A stretch of 64,000 nucleotides of DNA from NCBI GenBank assembly GCA_027489245.1, contig JAIYAC010000006.1, forward strand, positions 310,001 through 374,000. Reading direction: 5' to 3'. The DNA is from Neisseriaceae bacterium. Its GTDB lineage: Bacteria > Pseudomonadota > Gammaproteobacteria > Burkholderiales > Chromobacteriaceae. The notes under the pieces are model-generated. The model saw only the letters and a list, made by a program, of their open reading frames with translations, ran no database searches and was not told where the DNA came from. The translations under genes were made by a program, and so were the position numbers. This document shows positions 56,449 to 64,000 of the stretch, piece after piece. How positions within the stretch are numbered: the first letter of the stretch is position 1; every line of letters begins with the position of its first letter.

Positions 56449-56828
56449 CAGGCAGGCTGTACCGGCGTAGCGCCTTTTACTTCGGTGATCACGTTCTTCT
56501 CATCGACAAACACCAGCTTGGGGCTGTGGCCGGCCAGCTCGCTGTCTTCGTAGGCGGCAAAGCTGGCAATGATCAGCAGGTCGCCTGGGGCGGCACGGCG
56601 TGCAGCCGAGCCATTGACCGAGATGGTACCCGAGCCACGCTCGGCGCGGATGGCGTAGGTGGCAAAGCGTTCGCCATTGGTCACGTTCCAGATCTGGATT
56701 TCTTCGTACTCGCGGATGTCCGCTGCTTCCAGCAGGTTTTCGTCGATGGCGCACGAGCCGATGTAATGCAGCTCGGCATGGGTGGTGGTAACACGGTGAA
56801 GCTTGGATTTCAGCATGGAGCGCTGCAT
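56448..56828 (-). CDS. panD: Aspartate 1-decarboxylase
   Basis: Makes beta-alanine from aspartate for pantothenate. The 126-aa pyruvoyl enzyme cleaves itself at Gly-Ser in [12 protein letters not shown] (about residues 24-25); [14 protein letters not shown] and [13 protein letters not shown] are conserved. AGGA stands 8 bases before the ATG. Last gene of the operon, 29 bp after panC. Confidence 0.96.
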   Translation of the reverse strand: MQRSMLKSKLHRVTTTHAELHYIGSCAIDENLLEAADIREYEEIQIWNVTNGERFATYAIRAERGSGTISVNGSAARRAAPGDLLIIASFAAYEDSELAGHSPKLVFVDEKNVITEVKGATPVQPA

Positions 56829-56857
56829 GGTTTTTTCCTGTTACTGGCGCTGCAATG

Positions 56858-57691
56858 TCAGCGCGTTACTTCGATATTGTCGATCAGGCGGGTACGGCCC
56901 AGGCGGGCGGCAGCAAGCACCACCAGGCGCGGTTCACCAGCGTGGGCGACTTCCAGCGTGTCGGCCTGGCGCACCTCGATGTAGTCCACGCGCCAGCCAT
57001 GGGCGGCCAGGTCGTCTGCAGCCGCTTTTTCCAGCACGGCGTAGCGGTTGTCACCGGCCAGCAGCGCATCGCGAATGGCGGACAGGTGGCGGTACAGGCG
57101 CGGCGCTTCGGCGCGTTCTTCGGCACTCAGGTAACCATTGCGCGACGACAACGCCAGGCCGTCTTCGGCGCGGCCGGTATCCACCGGCACGATCTCGATC
57201 GGCATGTTCAGGTCGTCCACCATGGCACGGATCACGTGCAGCTGCTGGAAGTCTTTCTTGCCGAAACAGGCCACGTCAGCCTGCACGATATTGAACAGCT
57301 TGCTCACTACGGTGGCTACGCCACGGAAGTGGCCGGGGCGGAAGGCGCCGCACAGCTCGTTCTGGATATGCGGCGGCTCGACGTTGAAGTCTTGCTTGAT
57401 GCGCGGGTACAGCTCGCGCTCGTCCGGGAAGAACAGCACGTCTACGCCGGCGGCTTCCAGCTTGGCACAGTCGGCCTCAAAGGTACGCGGGTAGGCGTCA
57501 AAGTCTTCACCCTGGCCAAACTGCAGGCGGTTGACAAAGATACTGACGACCACCTTGTCGGCGTGCTGGCGTGCGGCTTCTACCAAGGCCAGGTGGCCGG
57601 CGTGCAGGTTACCCATGGTCGGGACAAAAGCCAGGCGGCCAGCGGTTTTGCGCCAGGCGCGCAGCTGGGCGATGCTACGAATGATTTGCAT
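56858..57691 (-). CDS. panC: Pantothenate synthetase
   Basis: Joins pantoate and beta-alanine with ATP. The 277-aa product has the nucleotidyltransferase motifs [14 protein letters not shown] (HIGH-like, residues ~26-39) and [13 protein letters not shown], plus [15 protein letters not shown] (KMSKS-like). A GTG three codons before the ATG at 57691 is also in frame; the ATG gives [13 protein letters not shown], normal for the family. It lies between panB and panD. Confidence 0.96.
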   Translation of the reverse strand: MQIIRSIAQLRAWRKTAGRLAFVPTMGNLHAGHLALVEAARQHADKVVVSIFVNRLQFGQGEDFDAYPRTFEADCAKLEAAGVDVLFFPDERELYPRIKQDFNVEPPHIQNELCGAFRPGHFRGVATVVSKLFNIVQADVACFGKKDFQQLHVIRAMVDDLNMPIEIVPVDTGRAEDGLALSSRNGYLSAEERAEAPRLYRHLSAIRDALLAGDNRYAVLEKAAADDLAAHGWRVDYIEVRQADTLEVAHAGEPRLVVLAAARLGRTRLIDNIEVTR

Positions 57692-57750
57692 GGTGCTCAC
57701 TCAGTGAGGGCGCGCGACCCGGCTTGGCGGCACGGGTCGCGGCAGATGAC

Positions 57751-58542
57751 TCAGAAACAGTGCTCGGGCGCCGGGAAGCTGCCATCCTTGACGGCGCTGA
57801 CATAGGCGCCGACGGCGCCCTGGATGCTGTGTGCCTCGTCCATGAAGTTTTTCACGAAGCGGGCTTTCTTGCCGGGGAACACGCCCAGCACGTCGTGCAG
57901 TACCAGTACCTGGCCGGAGACATCCGGGCCGGCACCAATGCCGATAGTCGGCACGCTGATGCTTTCGGTAACGCGCTTGGCCAGCGCGGCCGGGACACAT
58001 TCCATCAGCACCATGCTGGCACCGGCGTCGGCCAGAATGCGCGCTTCTTCCACGATACGCTCGGCATCGCTTTCGCTCTTGCCCTGTACCTTGTAGCCAC
58101 CAAAGGCATTCACAAACTGCGGGGTGAGGCCGATATGGGCGCACACCGGCACACCGCGCTGCACCAGGAAGCGCACGGTGTCGGCCATGAAGGCGCCGCC
58201 TTCCAGCTTCACCATGTGGGCACCGGCCTGCATCAGGCGCGCCGAGCTGGCAAAGGCTTGTGCCGGGCTTTCCTGATAGGCACCAAATGGCAGGTCGGCC
58301 AGAATCAGGGCGCGCTGGCTGCCGCGGGCCACACAGCGGGTGTGGTAGGCCATCTCGTCCATCGAGACAGGCAGTGTGGAACCTTCCCCGCGGATAACCA
58401 TGCCCAGCGAATCGCCGATCAGCATGATATCGACCCCGGCATTGTCCAGCAGGCTGGCGAAGCTGGCGTCGTAGCAGGTCATCATGGCGATCTTCTGCCC
58501 CTCTGCTGCCATGCTGTGCAGGGTGTTAACGGTGACTTTCAT
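57751..58542 (-). CDS. panB: 3-methyl-2-oxobutanoate hydroxymethyltransferase
   Basis: First step of pantothenate synthesis, making ketopantoate with methylene-tetrahydrofolate. The 263-aa product has [54 protein letters not shown], and the catalytic Glu in [14 protein letters not shown]. The ATG at 58542 follows AAGGA by 8 bases; 54 upstream in-frame codons overlap the kinase gene and are not conserved. The next gene, panC, starts 60 bp on. Confidence 0.96.
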   Translation of the reverse strand: MKVTVNTLHSMAAEGQKIAMMTCYDASFASLLDNAGVDIMLIGDSLGMVIRGEGSTLPVSMDEMAYHTRCVARGSQRALILADLPFGAYQESPAQAFASSARLMQAGAHMVKLEGGAFMADTVRFLVQRGVPVCAHIGLTPQFVNAFGGYKVQGKSESDAERIVEEARILADAGASMVLMECVPAALAKRVTESISVPTIGIGAGPDVSGQVLVLHDVLGVFPGKKARFVKNFMDEAHSIQGAVGAYVSAVKDGSFPAPEHCF

Positions 58543-58609
58543 GTCTTTTTTCCTTGTTGCTTCTTCCGGTTGCGCGTTGTCCAGCTTGTGGCCGGGCGCG
58601 CCCAGGGCT

Positions 58610-59248
58610 TTATATGCCCTTGTTGAAGTAATTGCGCTGGCCACGCATCTCGCTGATGCAGCGCAACAATAGCCCGAAATCTTCTTCACCTTCAACCAGA
58701 TCAAGATGGTCGGTGTTGACGATCAGGAGCGGAGCCGCCTCGTAGGCGTGAAAAAAGGTGCTGTAGGCTTCGTGCATGCGCTGCACATAGCCTTCCGGCA
58801 TGGCGATGGTTTCGCCGGCGGCGGCGCGTGCGGCCAACCTTTTGCTAACCGTTTCCGGCGACGCCTGCAGGTAGATCACCAGGTCGGGCACGGGGTGCTC
58901 GGGCAGAAAACGCTGCACGATGCGCTGGTACAGTGCCAGCTCGTCTTTATCCAGCGTCTGCGCGGCAAACATGGCGTCTTTATCGAACAAAAAATCGGAC
59001 ACCAGCGGCGCGGCCAGCATATCGCCCTGCAGCATGGCCTGTGCGGCGTCGGCACGCTGCATCAGAAAGCTCAGCTGGGTAGAAAAGGCATGGTACGGCG
59101 GGTGGCGGTAAAAGCGCTCCAGAAACGGGTTCTGTTCGGCGTCTTCGGCCAGCAGACGTATCTGCCAGTAGCTGGCCAGACGGCGGGCCAGCTGGGATTT
59201 ACCCGAGCCTATCGGCCCTTCTACCACGACATAGCGCAAATTCGACAT
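58610..59248 (-). CDS. Deoxynucleoside kinase
   Basis: A 212-aa P-loop kinase of the dNK/dGK family that phosphorylates deoxynucleosides. Walker A is EGPIGSGKS (residues ~10-18), with a DRY-like [14 protein letters not shown] region and [10 protein letters not shown] as the lid arginines. This gene commonly stands between folK and panB in betaproteobacteria, as here. Substrate preference is not readable. An exact dispersed word at 58829 encodes the lid segment Arg-Leu-Ala-Ala. Confidence 0.88.
   Translation of the reverse strand: MSNLRYVVVEGPIGSGKSQLARRLASYWQIRLLAEDAEQNPFLERFYRHPPYHAFSTQLSFLMQRADAAQAMLQGDMLAAPLVSDFLFDKDAMFAAQTLDKDELALYQRIVQRFLPEHPVPDLVIYLQASPETVSKRLAARAAAGETIAMPEGYVQRMHEAYSTFFHAYEAAPLLIVNTDHLDLVEGEEDFGLLLRCISEMRGQRNYFNKGI
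58829..58840 (+). repeat. Dispersed 12-mer, exact copy
   Basis: Exact copy inside the deoxynucleoside kinase gene, read there as Arg-Leu-Ala-Ala. Confidence 0.9.
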
Positions 59249-59261
59249 AGCGTTTTCCTGT

Positions 59262-59741
59262 CTAAGCCAAACGTTTTACACCCGCCGCATCCAGACCGGC
59301 GGCAATATCGGCAGCGGCGCCGTGCTCCCCAACCTGTAACGCTGGCGCCATATCGGCCAGCGGCAGCATGACAAAGGCGCGTTCGTGCATGCGCGGGTGC
59401 GGCAGGGTAAGGAAAGCTGTCTCCAGCACCACGCCTTCTACCAGCAGCAGGTCCAGGTCCAGTACGCGCGGGGCGTTGCGGAAGGTGCGCACGCGGCCAA
59501 ATGCCTGCTCGACCTCCAGCAGCGCAGTCAACAGCGCTTCGGGCGCCAGGCTGGTTTCTACCTCGCACACGGCGTTGATGAAGTCGGGCTGATCGGCATA
59601 GCCCACCGGTGCGGTCTGGTAACAGGCAGAGCGGCGCAGCAACGATACACCCGGCAGCGCGGCAATCGCCGCCAAGGCGGCTTCTACTTGCTGTACCGGG
59701 TTTTCCAGGTTACTGCCTAGCGCAATAACGGCACGGCTCAC
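59262..59741 (-). CDS. folK: 2-amino-4-hydroxy-6-hydroxymethyldihydropteridine diphosphokinase
   Basis: Pyrophosphorylates the pterin precursor of folate. The 159-aa product has ALGSNLENP near the start, FINAVCEVET, and the family signature RNAPRVLDLDLLL(V/Y)EG with PHPRMHERAFVMLPLADM. The start is a GTG at 59741 that overlaps the pcnB stop by 4 bases (GTGA), a sign of coupled translation. Confidence 0.95.
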   Translation of the reverse strand: MSRAVIALGSNLENPVQQVEAALAAIAALPGVSLLRRSACYQTAPVGYADQPDFINAVCEVETSLAPEALLTALLEVEQAFGRVRTFRNAPRVLDLDLLLVEGVVLETAFLTLPHPRMHERAFVMLPLADMAPALQVGEHGAAADIAAGLDAAGVKRLA

Positions 59742-61102
59742 TCGGCGCTACCCTCGGTGGGGCGGGCGTTCGGCTTGCGGCGGCGGCGGCGCTTCTTCTG
59801 CTCGGCGGCAGCGCCGCCGGTGGCTGCCGGGGCGTTACGGGCTTCTTCTACCAGTAGCTGGCGGTCGGCATGGTCGGCGTGCTGGAACTCGGCCCACCAC
59901 TGCACCATCTCGCGTGGCACATCGCCTACTTCGGCGCGCAGGCAGTAGAAATCGAAGGCGGCGCGGAAGCGCGGCTGCTCCAGGAAACGGAACGGGCGCG
60001 CGCCATTGCGGTTGTCAAAGCGCGGCTGCAGTGCCCAGATTTCGCGCATGGTGGCCGAGAAACGGCGCGGGATGGCAAAGTCTTCATCCTGCAGCGATTC
60101 CACCTCGGCCATGGCTTCCATCAGCGCAGCAATGGATTTTTCGCCGTCGGCGGTACGCGCTTTCCAGCGGTTGTTCACCTGCGCCCACAGCAGTGCGGCC
60201 AACATGAAGCCTACCGATACCGGTTTGTCGGCACGGATGCGCTCGTCGGTACTGGCCAGCGCCAGCTTGAGGAAGGCTTCGCCGCCGTCTTCGTCCATGA
60301 CCGCGTCCAGCAGCGGGAAAATACCGCGCGACAGGCCTTCGTCACGCAGCTTTTTCAGGCAGGCGTAGGCGTGGCCGGAGTGCAGCAGCTTCAGCAGCTC
60401 GTCAAACAGCCGCGCAGGCGGCTCGTTTTTCAGCAGGTGGGCGTGCGCGGCAATCGGCTTGCGCGTGTGTTCGTCGATCTCGAAACCCAGCTTGGCGGCC
60501 AGGCGTACGGCGCGCAGCATGCGTACCGGGTCTTCCTGGTAGCGGCGCGATGGTTGGCCGATCATCACCAGCTTTTTGGCCTGCAGGTCTTTCACCCCGT
60601 GGTGGTAGTCGATGATGGTTTCATCGGTGGGGTTGTAGAACAGCGCATTCACGGTAAAGTCGCGGCGCAGCGCGTCTTCGGACTGGTTACCGTAGGTGTT
60701 GTCGGCCATGATGCGGCCGGTTTCATTGGTCTTGCCCGCCTCGCCACCGCGGAAGGTGGTGACCTCGATGGTTTCCGGCCCCATCATCACGTGCACGATG
60801 CGGAAACGGCGGCCGATGATGCGCGAGCGGCGGAATATATGGTGCACTTCTTCCGGCGTGGCGCTAGTGGCCACGTCAAAATCCTTAGGCGATACGCCCA
60901 GCAGCAAGTCGCGCACGGCCCCGCCTACTACGAAAGCGCTATGGCCGGATTCCTGCAGCCGCGACACCACACGCAGGGCGGCGTGGCTGAGTGCATCGCG
61001 GCGTACGCCGTGCTGCGCCAGCGATAGCACGCGCGGCTTGGGTTTGTTGCGGCCGATGCCGGCTGGCAGGTCGAAAACGCGGCTGATCAGTTTGCGAATC
61101 AT
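59738..61102 (-). CDS. pcnB: Poly(A) polymerase I
   Basis: Adds poly(A) tails to RNA and so marks it for decay. The 454-aa protein has the class II nucleotidyltransferase head VVGGAVRDLLLGVSPKDFDVATSATPEEV, RRDFTVNALFYN and EDPVRMLRAVRLAAKLGF. The arm/neck region follows, and then a basic C-terminal tail (EQKKRRRRRKPNARP) typical of PcnB rather than the CCA enzyme. First gene of the pcnB-folK-dNK-panBCD operon; the ATG at 61102 lacks a strong ribosome site. Confidence 0.94.
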   Translation of the reverse strand: MIRKLISRVFDLPAGIGRNKPKPRVLSLAQHGVRRDALSHAALRVVSRLQESGHSAFVVGGAVRDLLLGVSPKDFDVATSATPEEVHHIFRRSRIIGRRFRIVHVMMGPETIEVTTFRGGEAGKTNETGRIMADNTYGNQSEDALRRDFTVNALFYNPTDETIIDYHHGVKDLQAKKLVMIGQPSRRYQEDPVRMLRAVRLAAKLGFEIDEHTRKPIAAHAHLLKNEPPARLFDELLKLLHSGHAYACLKKLRDEGLSRGIFPLLDAVMDEDGGEAFLKLALASTDERIRADKPVSVGFMLAALLWAQVNNRWKARTADGEKSIAALMEAMAEVESLQDEDFAIPRRFSATMREIWALQPRFDNRNGARPFRFLEQPRFRAAFDFYCLRAEVGDVPREMVQWWAEFQHADHADRQLLVEEARNAPAATGGAAAEQKKRRRRRKPNARPTEGSAE

Positions 61103-61211
61103 CAGGAACAGTATCTGGAAGAAGGTGGGAGGCAGCGGTCGCTACCCTATTCAAGCGGGGGATTATAGCCCGATATCCTGCGCATTCTCCAGCATTGTGC
61201 CAAGGCGGCAC

Positions 61212-61240
61212 TTGACAGTATCGATAGACTGCTCTAATTT
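61212..61240 (+). promoter_or_regulatory. Sigma-70-type promoter
   Basis: Perfect TTGACA (61212-61217), 17-base spacer, TAATTT (61235-61240). It would start transcription near 61247, in a region with no gene for a further 220 bp. Confidence 0.6.
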
Positions 61241-61246
61241 CGAGCC

Positions 61247-61342
61247 TGCGCCGATTTGTGACTGCTTGCGGGGCGCCCGATAAATACCAGCTAAAGCGTG
61301 CAGACCACCCGCTGACCGCTTTATTGCTGCAGCGGGTTTTTC
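61247..61342 (+). ncRNA. Candidate small RNA
   Basis: Between a good promoter (61212-61240) and a hairpin with T-run (61307-61342) lies a stretch of about 95 bases without ribosome site or plausible short gene. Inside is a GGGCGCCC palindrome (about 61271). It could be an independent small RNA, or a leader attenuator for the small gene at 61471 if readthrough occurs. I do not recognise the family; it does not look like 6S, tmRNA, RNase P or SRP RNA. Confidence 0.5.
61307..61342 (+). terminator. Terminator of the candidate small RNA
   Basis: An 8-bp stem (61307-61314 with 61330-61337), 15-base loop, then TTTTTCTTT. Confidence 0.65.
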
Positions 61343-61470
61343 TTTGGCAGGCAGCCAGGCCACACTACCGTTTTACGCGCCGAGTTAATCGACAACTTGC
61401 AGGGCGCTTTCGAAATTCTGCTAAAGCGTCGCTCGGCCAGCCGGGCGCGCATACCGCTACGGAGACTGCC

Positions 61471-61761
61471 ATGTACGACTGCCAAGAAGACCGCTACACC
61501 GACTTCGCCATTACCCCGCGCTGTGCCGCGCCCGCGCTCAGCGGCTCGCTTACCGCCAACGCCACCCCCACCACACGCCACAAGCTGACCGAGCTGGCGG
61601 CCTACGCCACCGAGCGCGGCCTGGATATCAGCCTGCAGCAAGGTACGCTGGCCATTTACGCCCTAAGTCTGACCGAAGCACTGAATATCAATGCCCGCTT
61701 CGGCCACGATCTGCTGATCAGTTGCCACCTGCGCCGCGACCCGCCTGCGCGTTTTGGCTGA
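61471..61761 (+). CDS. Hypothetical protein, 96 aa
   Basis: Not recognised. A small soluble protein, MYDCQEDRYTDFAITPRCAAPALSG..., with a helix-rich middle (RHKLTELAAYATERGLDISLQQGTLAIYALSLTEALNINARFG) that could be a small regulatory fold. There is no signal peptide or metal motif beyond three scattered cysteines. GGAG stands 6 bases before the ATG at 61471, and the frame upstream is open but uses non-coding-like codons. It may be read from its own promoter or by readthrough of the candidate small RNA. Confidence 0.65.
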   Translation: MYDCQEDRYTDFAITPRCAAPALSGSLTANATPTTRHKLTELAAYATERGLDISLQQGTLAIYALSLTEALNINARFGHDLLISCHLRRDPPARFG

Positions 61762-61774
61762 CACAGCGTTCGCA

Positions 61775-61786
61775 AGGTTGGCCGCA
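61775..61786 (-). repeat. Dispersed 12-mer, exact copy
   Basis: Exact copy 14 bp past the stop of the 96-aa gene; non-coding. Confidence 0.9.
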
Positions 61787-61791
61787 CGGCC

Positions 61792-61820
61792 AAAGGCGGC
61801 ACCCGTATAATGCCGCCTTT
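61792..61820 (+). promoter_or_regulatory. Hairpin with embedded -10 box before the MATE gene
   Basis: A 10-bp dyad (61792-61801 with 61811-61820) encloses a perfect TATAAT (61806-61811). It may both end the upstream small transcript and start the MATE-murB one; the -35 is not clear. Confidence 0.4.
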
Positions 61821-61843
61821 ATCCCTACCCGCCGCTGCCTTAC

Positions 61844-63244
61844 ATGCTGTTTGATCTGAACCGAACCCCTGCTGCCACCCTGCGGCAGGAAGCCCATACC
61901 CTGGGCAAACTGGCGCTGCCCATGATGGTGGCGCAGATTGCCCAGGTGGCAACCGGCTTTGTCGATACCGTGATGGCCGGCCACGTCAGCACCGACGACC
62001 TGGCCGCCGTCTCGCTGGGCTCCAGTGTCTTCATCACCGTGTATGTCACGCTGATGGGCGTGGCATCGGCCATGAACCCCATCCTGTCGCAGCAATTTGG
62101 CCGTGGCGACACCCACCAGATTGGCGCCACCGCCCGCCAGGGGCTGTGGTTCGGCCTGCTGCTGGGCCTACTGGGCATGGCGCTGATGCTGGCTATCCAG
62201 CCGCTGCTGCGCCTGTGGCTGGACCTGCCACCCAGCGTAGAAGACAAGGCCATGCTGTTCATTACCGGCAGCGCCATGGGCATGCCGGCGGCCATTCTGC
62301 ACCGGGCGCTGTACGCCTTCAGCTCCAGCCTGAATCACACCCGCCCCATCATGCTGGTGAGTATCTGCGGCCTGCTGCTGAACATACCGCTGAACTACGC
62401 GCTGATACACGGCCTGGCCGGCCTGCCTGCCCTGGGGGGCGCCGGCTGCGGCTGGGCTACCGGTATGGTGATGTGGTTTAACGCCGCTGCGCTGTTTTGC
62501 GTGATCAAATACCAGAAAACCTACCAGCCTTACGGCCTGACTGGCGGCTTTAGTTGGCCGCAGTGGCAGCGCTTTCCGGGCTTCATCAAGCTGGGACTGC
62601 CCATCGGCCTGTCCTTTTTTGTGGAAGTGAGCCTGTTTTCCTTTATCGCCCTGCTGGTGGCCAAGCTGGGCACCACCGTGGTAGCCACCCACCAGGCGGT
62701 GCTGAATTTTTCCAGCGTGATCTACATGATTCCGCAAAGCATCGGCGTAGCGCTCACCATCCGCGTTGGCCAGCGCATCGGCGCGGGGGATTACCGTGGT
62801 GCGCGCACCGTGTGCGGCGTGGGCCTGGCCATGGGCGTGGCGCTGGCCTGCGTCACCATGATCTGGGTGCTACTGGGGCGCGAAGGCATTATGCGCACCT
62901 ATAGCAGCGACCCGGCGGTGATTACCCTGGGCATGTCGCTGATGCTGTTTGCTGCGCTTTACCAGCTTACCGACGCCATGCAGACCATTGCCTCGGCGGC
63001 GCTACGCGGCTACAAAATCACCACCATGCCGATGGTGATTCATATCGTGTCGTTCTGGCTGGTGGGTTTGGGGCTGGGAGCGCTGCTGGGCCTGGGCCAC
63101 CTGCCGCTACCCGGCCTTACCCTGCCCATGGGCGTGCATGGTTTCTGGCTGGCACTGGTCATCAGCCTGAGCCTGGCCAGCCTGCTGCTGGTAAGCTATC
63201 TATCGCGCGAGAGCCGCCGCCGGCTGCACCGCCACACTGCCTGA
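61844..63244 (+). CDS. MATE family efflux transporter (NorM-like)
   Basis: Inner-membrane multidrug antiporter, usually Na+- or H+-driven. The 466-aa product has twelve membrane segments in two matching halves. Seen are LALPMMVAQIAQVATGFVDTVMAGHVSTDDLAAVSLGSSV in the first half and FIKLGLPIGLSFFVEVSLFSFIALLVAKLGTTVVATHQAVLNFSSVIYMIPQSIGVALTIRVGQRIGAGD in the second. This is the NorM pattern. Substrates cannot be told. It starts at the ATG at 61844 and is followed 9 bp later by murB. Confidence 0.92.
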   Translation: MLFDLNRTPAATLRQEAHTLGKLALPMMVAQIAQVATGFVDTVMAGHVSTDDLAAVSLGSSVFITVYVTLMGVASAMNPILSQQFGRGDTHQIGATARQGLWFGLLLGLLGMALMLAIQPLLRLWLDLPPSVEDKAMLFITGSAMGMPAAILHRALYAFSSSLNHTRPIMLVSICGLLLNIPLNYALIHGLAGLPALGGAGCGWATGMVMWFNAAALFCVIKYQKTYQPYGLTGGFSWPQWQRFPGFIKLGLPIGLSFFVEVSLFSFIALLVAKLGTTVVATHQAVLNFSSVIYMIPQSIGVALTIRVGQRIGAGDYRGARTVCGVGLAMGVALACVTMIWVLLGREGIMRTYSSDPAVITLGMSLMLFAALYQLTDAMQTIASAALRGYKITTMPMVIHIVSFWLVGLGLGALLGLGHLPLPGLTLPMGVHGFWLALVISLSLASLLLVSYLSRESRRRLHRHTA

Positions 63245-63253
63245 AAGAATACC

Positions 63254-64000
63254 GTGACCCCTGTTATTTACCGCGAACAACCCATCCGTGCCTTCAACAC
63301 CTTCGGCATGAACGTGAAAGCCGCTTTTTTCAGCCAGCTCACCGACCTGGCCCAGCTACCCATCCTGCTGGCGCAGCCGGTGGTGCAGCAAGGCCCGCTA
63401 CTGTGGCTGGGCGGCGGCAGCAATATGCTGTTCACCCAGGATTTCGACGGCGTCATCATCCAGAACTGCCTGAAAGGCGTACAGCTGCTGGCAGAAGACG
63501 AACACACCGTGCTGGTCGAAGCTGCCGGTGGCGAGGTATGGCACAGCTTTGTGCAATACACCCTGCAGCAGGGCTGGAGCGGGCTGGAAAACCTCAGCTT
63601 GATACCCGGCACCGTGGGTGCCAGCCCCATCCAGAACATTGGCGCGTATGGCGTAGAAGTCAAAGACCTGATTCACGAAGTCGTGTGCGCCGACCTGGCC
63701 ACTGGCGGCAGCGAAGTCGTGCTGGCCAATGCCGACTGCCACTTTGCCTACCGCGACAGCGTATTCAAACAGGCGCTGGCTGGCCGCTACCTGGTCACGG
63801 CGGTGCGCTTTCGCCTGCACAAGACCTTCCAGCCGCGTATCGGCTACGGCGACATCAGCAAGGCGCTGGCGGCCATGGGCTGCAGCGACGCGCCCACCGC
63901 GCAGCAAGTCAGCCAGGCGGTGATCAGCATCCGTCAGAGCAAGCTACCCGACCCGGCCGTACTGGGTAACGCCGGCAGCTTTTTCAAGAACCCTATCGTG
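63254..64000 (+). CDS. murB: UDP-N-acetylenolpyruvoylglucosamine reductase (5' part)
   Basis: NADPH-dependent FAD enzyme of peptidoglycan precursor synthesis that makes UDP-MurNAc. The first 249 codons are present; the gene runs off the window in frame. It starts with a GTG at 63254 (MTPVIYREQPIRAFNTFG). Seen: FAD-binding GGGSNMLFTQDF, NLSLIPGTVGASPIQNIGAYGVEV, YRDSVFK and the catalytic Ser in GNAGSFFKNP. It is the longer E. coli type. It is 9 bp downstream of the MATE gene, so likely cotranscribed. Confidence 0.95.
   Translation, partial: MTPVIYREQPIRAFNTFGMNVKAAFFSQLTDLAQLPILLAQPVVQQGPLLWLGGGSNMLFTQDFDGVIIQNCLKGVQLLAEDEHTVLVEAAGGEVWHSFVQYTLQQGWSGLENLSLIPGTVGASPIQNIGAYGVEVKDLIHEVVCADLATGGSEVVLANADCHFAYRDSVFKQALAGRYLVTAVRFRLHKTFQPRIGYGDISKALAAMGCSDAPTAQQVSQAVISIRQSKLPDPAVLGNAGSFFKNPIV

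Overview
The window is a GC-rich, gene-dense stretch of bacterial chromosome with no phage, IS element, CRISPR array or rRNA. Gene content and order (lolA-rarA-serS; flgBCDEFGHIJKL; phaR and a phasin; yjcH-actP-acs; rsxABCDGE-nth; pcnB-folK-dNK-panBCD) suggest a motile, PHA-storing betaproteobacterium of the Neisseriales. A Chromobacteriaceae member (Vogesella/Chromobacterium-like) is my best guess. This is inference from gene neighbourhoods; no database was searched.

Layout. 0-1.5 kb: purine deaminase and two identical tRNA-Ser(GGA) genes. 1.7-6.7 kb: nadE, lolA, rarA, serS. 6.8-9.3 kb: a CBS-PAS-GGDEF-EAL c-di-GMP protein. 9.6-16.9 kb: an unknown 217-aa gene, helicase hrpA and two tandem HD-GYP-like genes lacking the HD dyad. 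16.9-27.9 kb: an rRNA pseudouridine synthase and the complete rod/hook flg cluster on the minus strand. The flg cluster has two sigma-54-type promoters (before flgB and before flgJ) and an internal terminator after flgI. 28-34.9 kb: OsmC-like protein, tsaD, ABC-F yheS, HAD phosphatase with a divergent DeoR regulator, rimO. 35-36.3 kb: phaR and a divergent phasin with a likely PhaR operator. 36.4-43.3 kb: M14 carboxypeptidase, a PilZ-like protein, an H-NS-like protein, ygfZ, an EamA permease, an unknown gene, a LysR regulator. 43.6-47.6 kb: acetate uptake and activation. 47.9-53.8 kb: Rsx/Rnf complex and nth. 53.9-56.3 kb: HtrA protease, rraA, a GFA-like protein. 56.4-61.1 kb: pcnB-folK-dNK-panB-panC-panD operon. 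61.2-64 kb: a candidate small RNA, a small unknown gene, a MATE transporter and the 5' part of murB.

The most striking signal is a dispersed 12-base word, TGCGGCCAACCT (complement AGGTTGGCCGCA). I count 17 exact copies, and roughly 50 copies of the 9-base core GCGGCCAAC on both strands, where about one core copy would be expected by chance. It lies in at least three reading frames inside genes, is over-represented between genes, and forms inverted pairs just after nadE and serS. This is how the DNA uptake sequences of Neisseriaceae behave, but the word differs from the known GCCGTCTGAA-type dialects. I propose it as a candidate DNA uptake or other genome-wide recognition word of this lineage.
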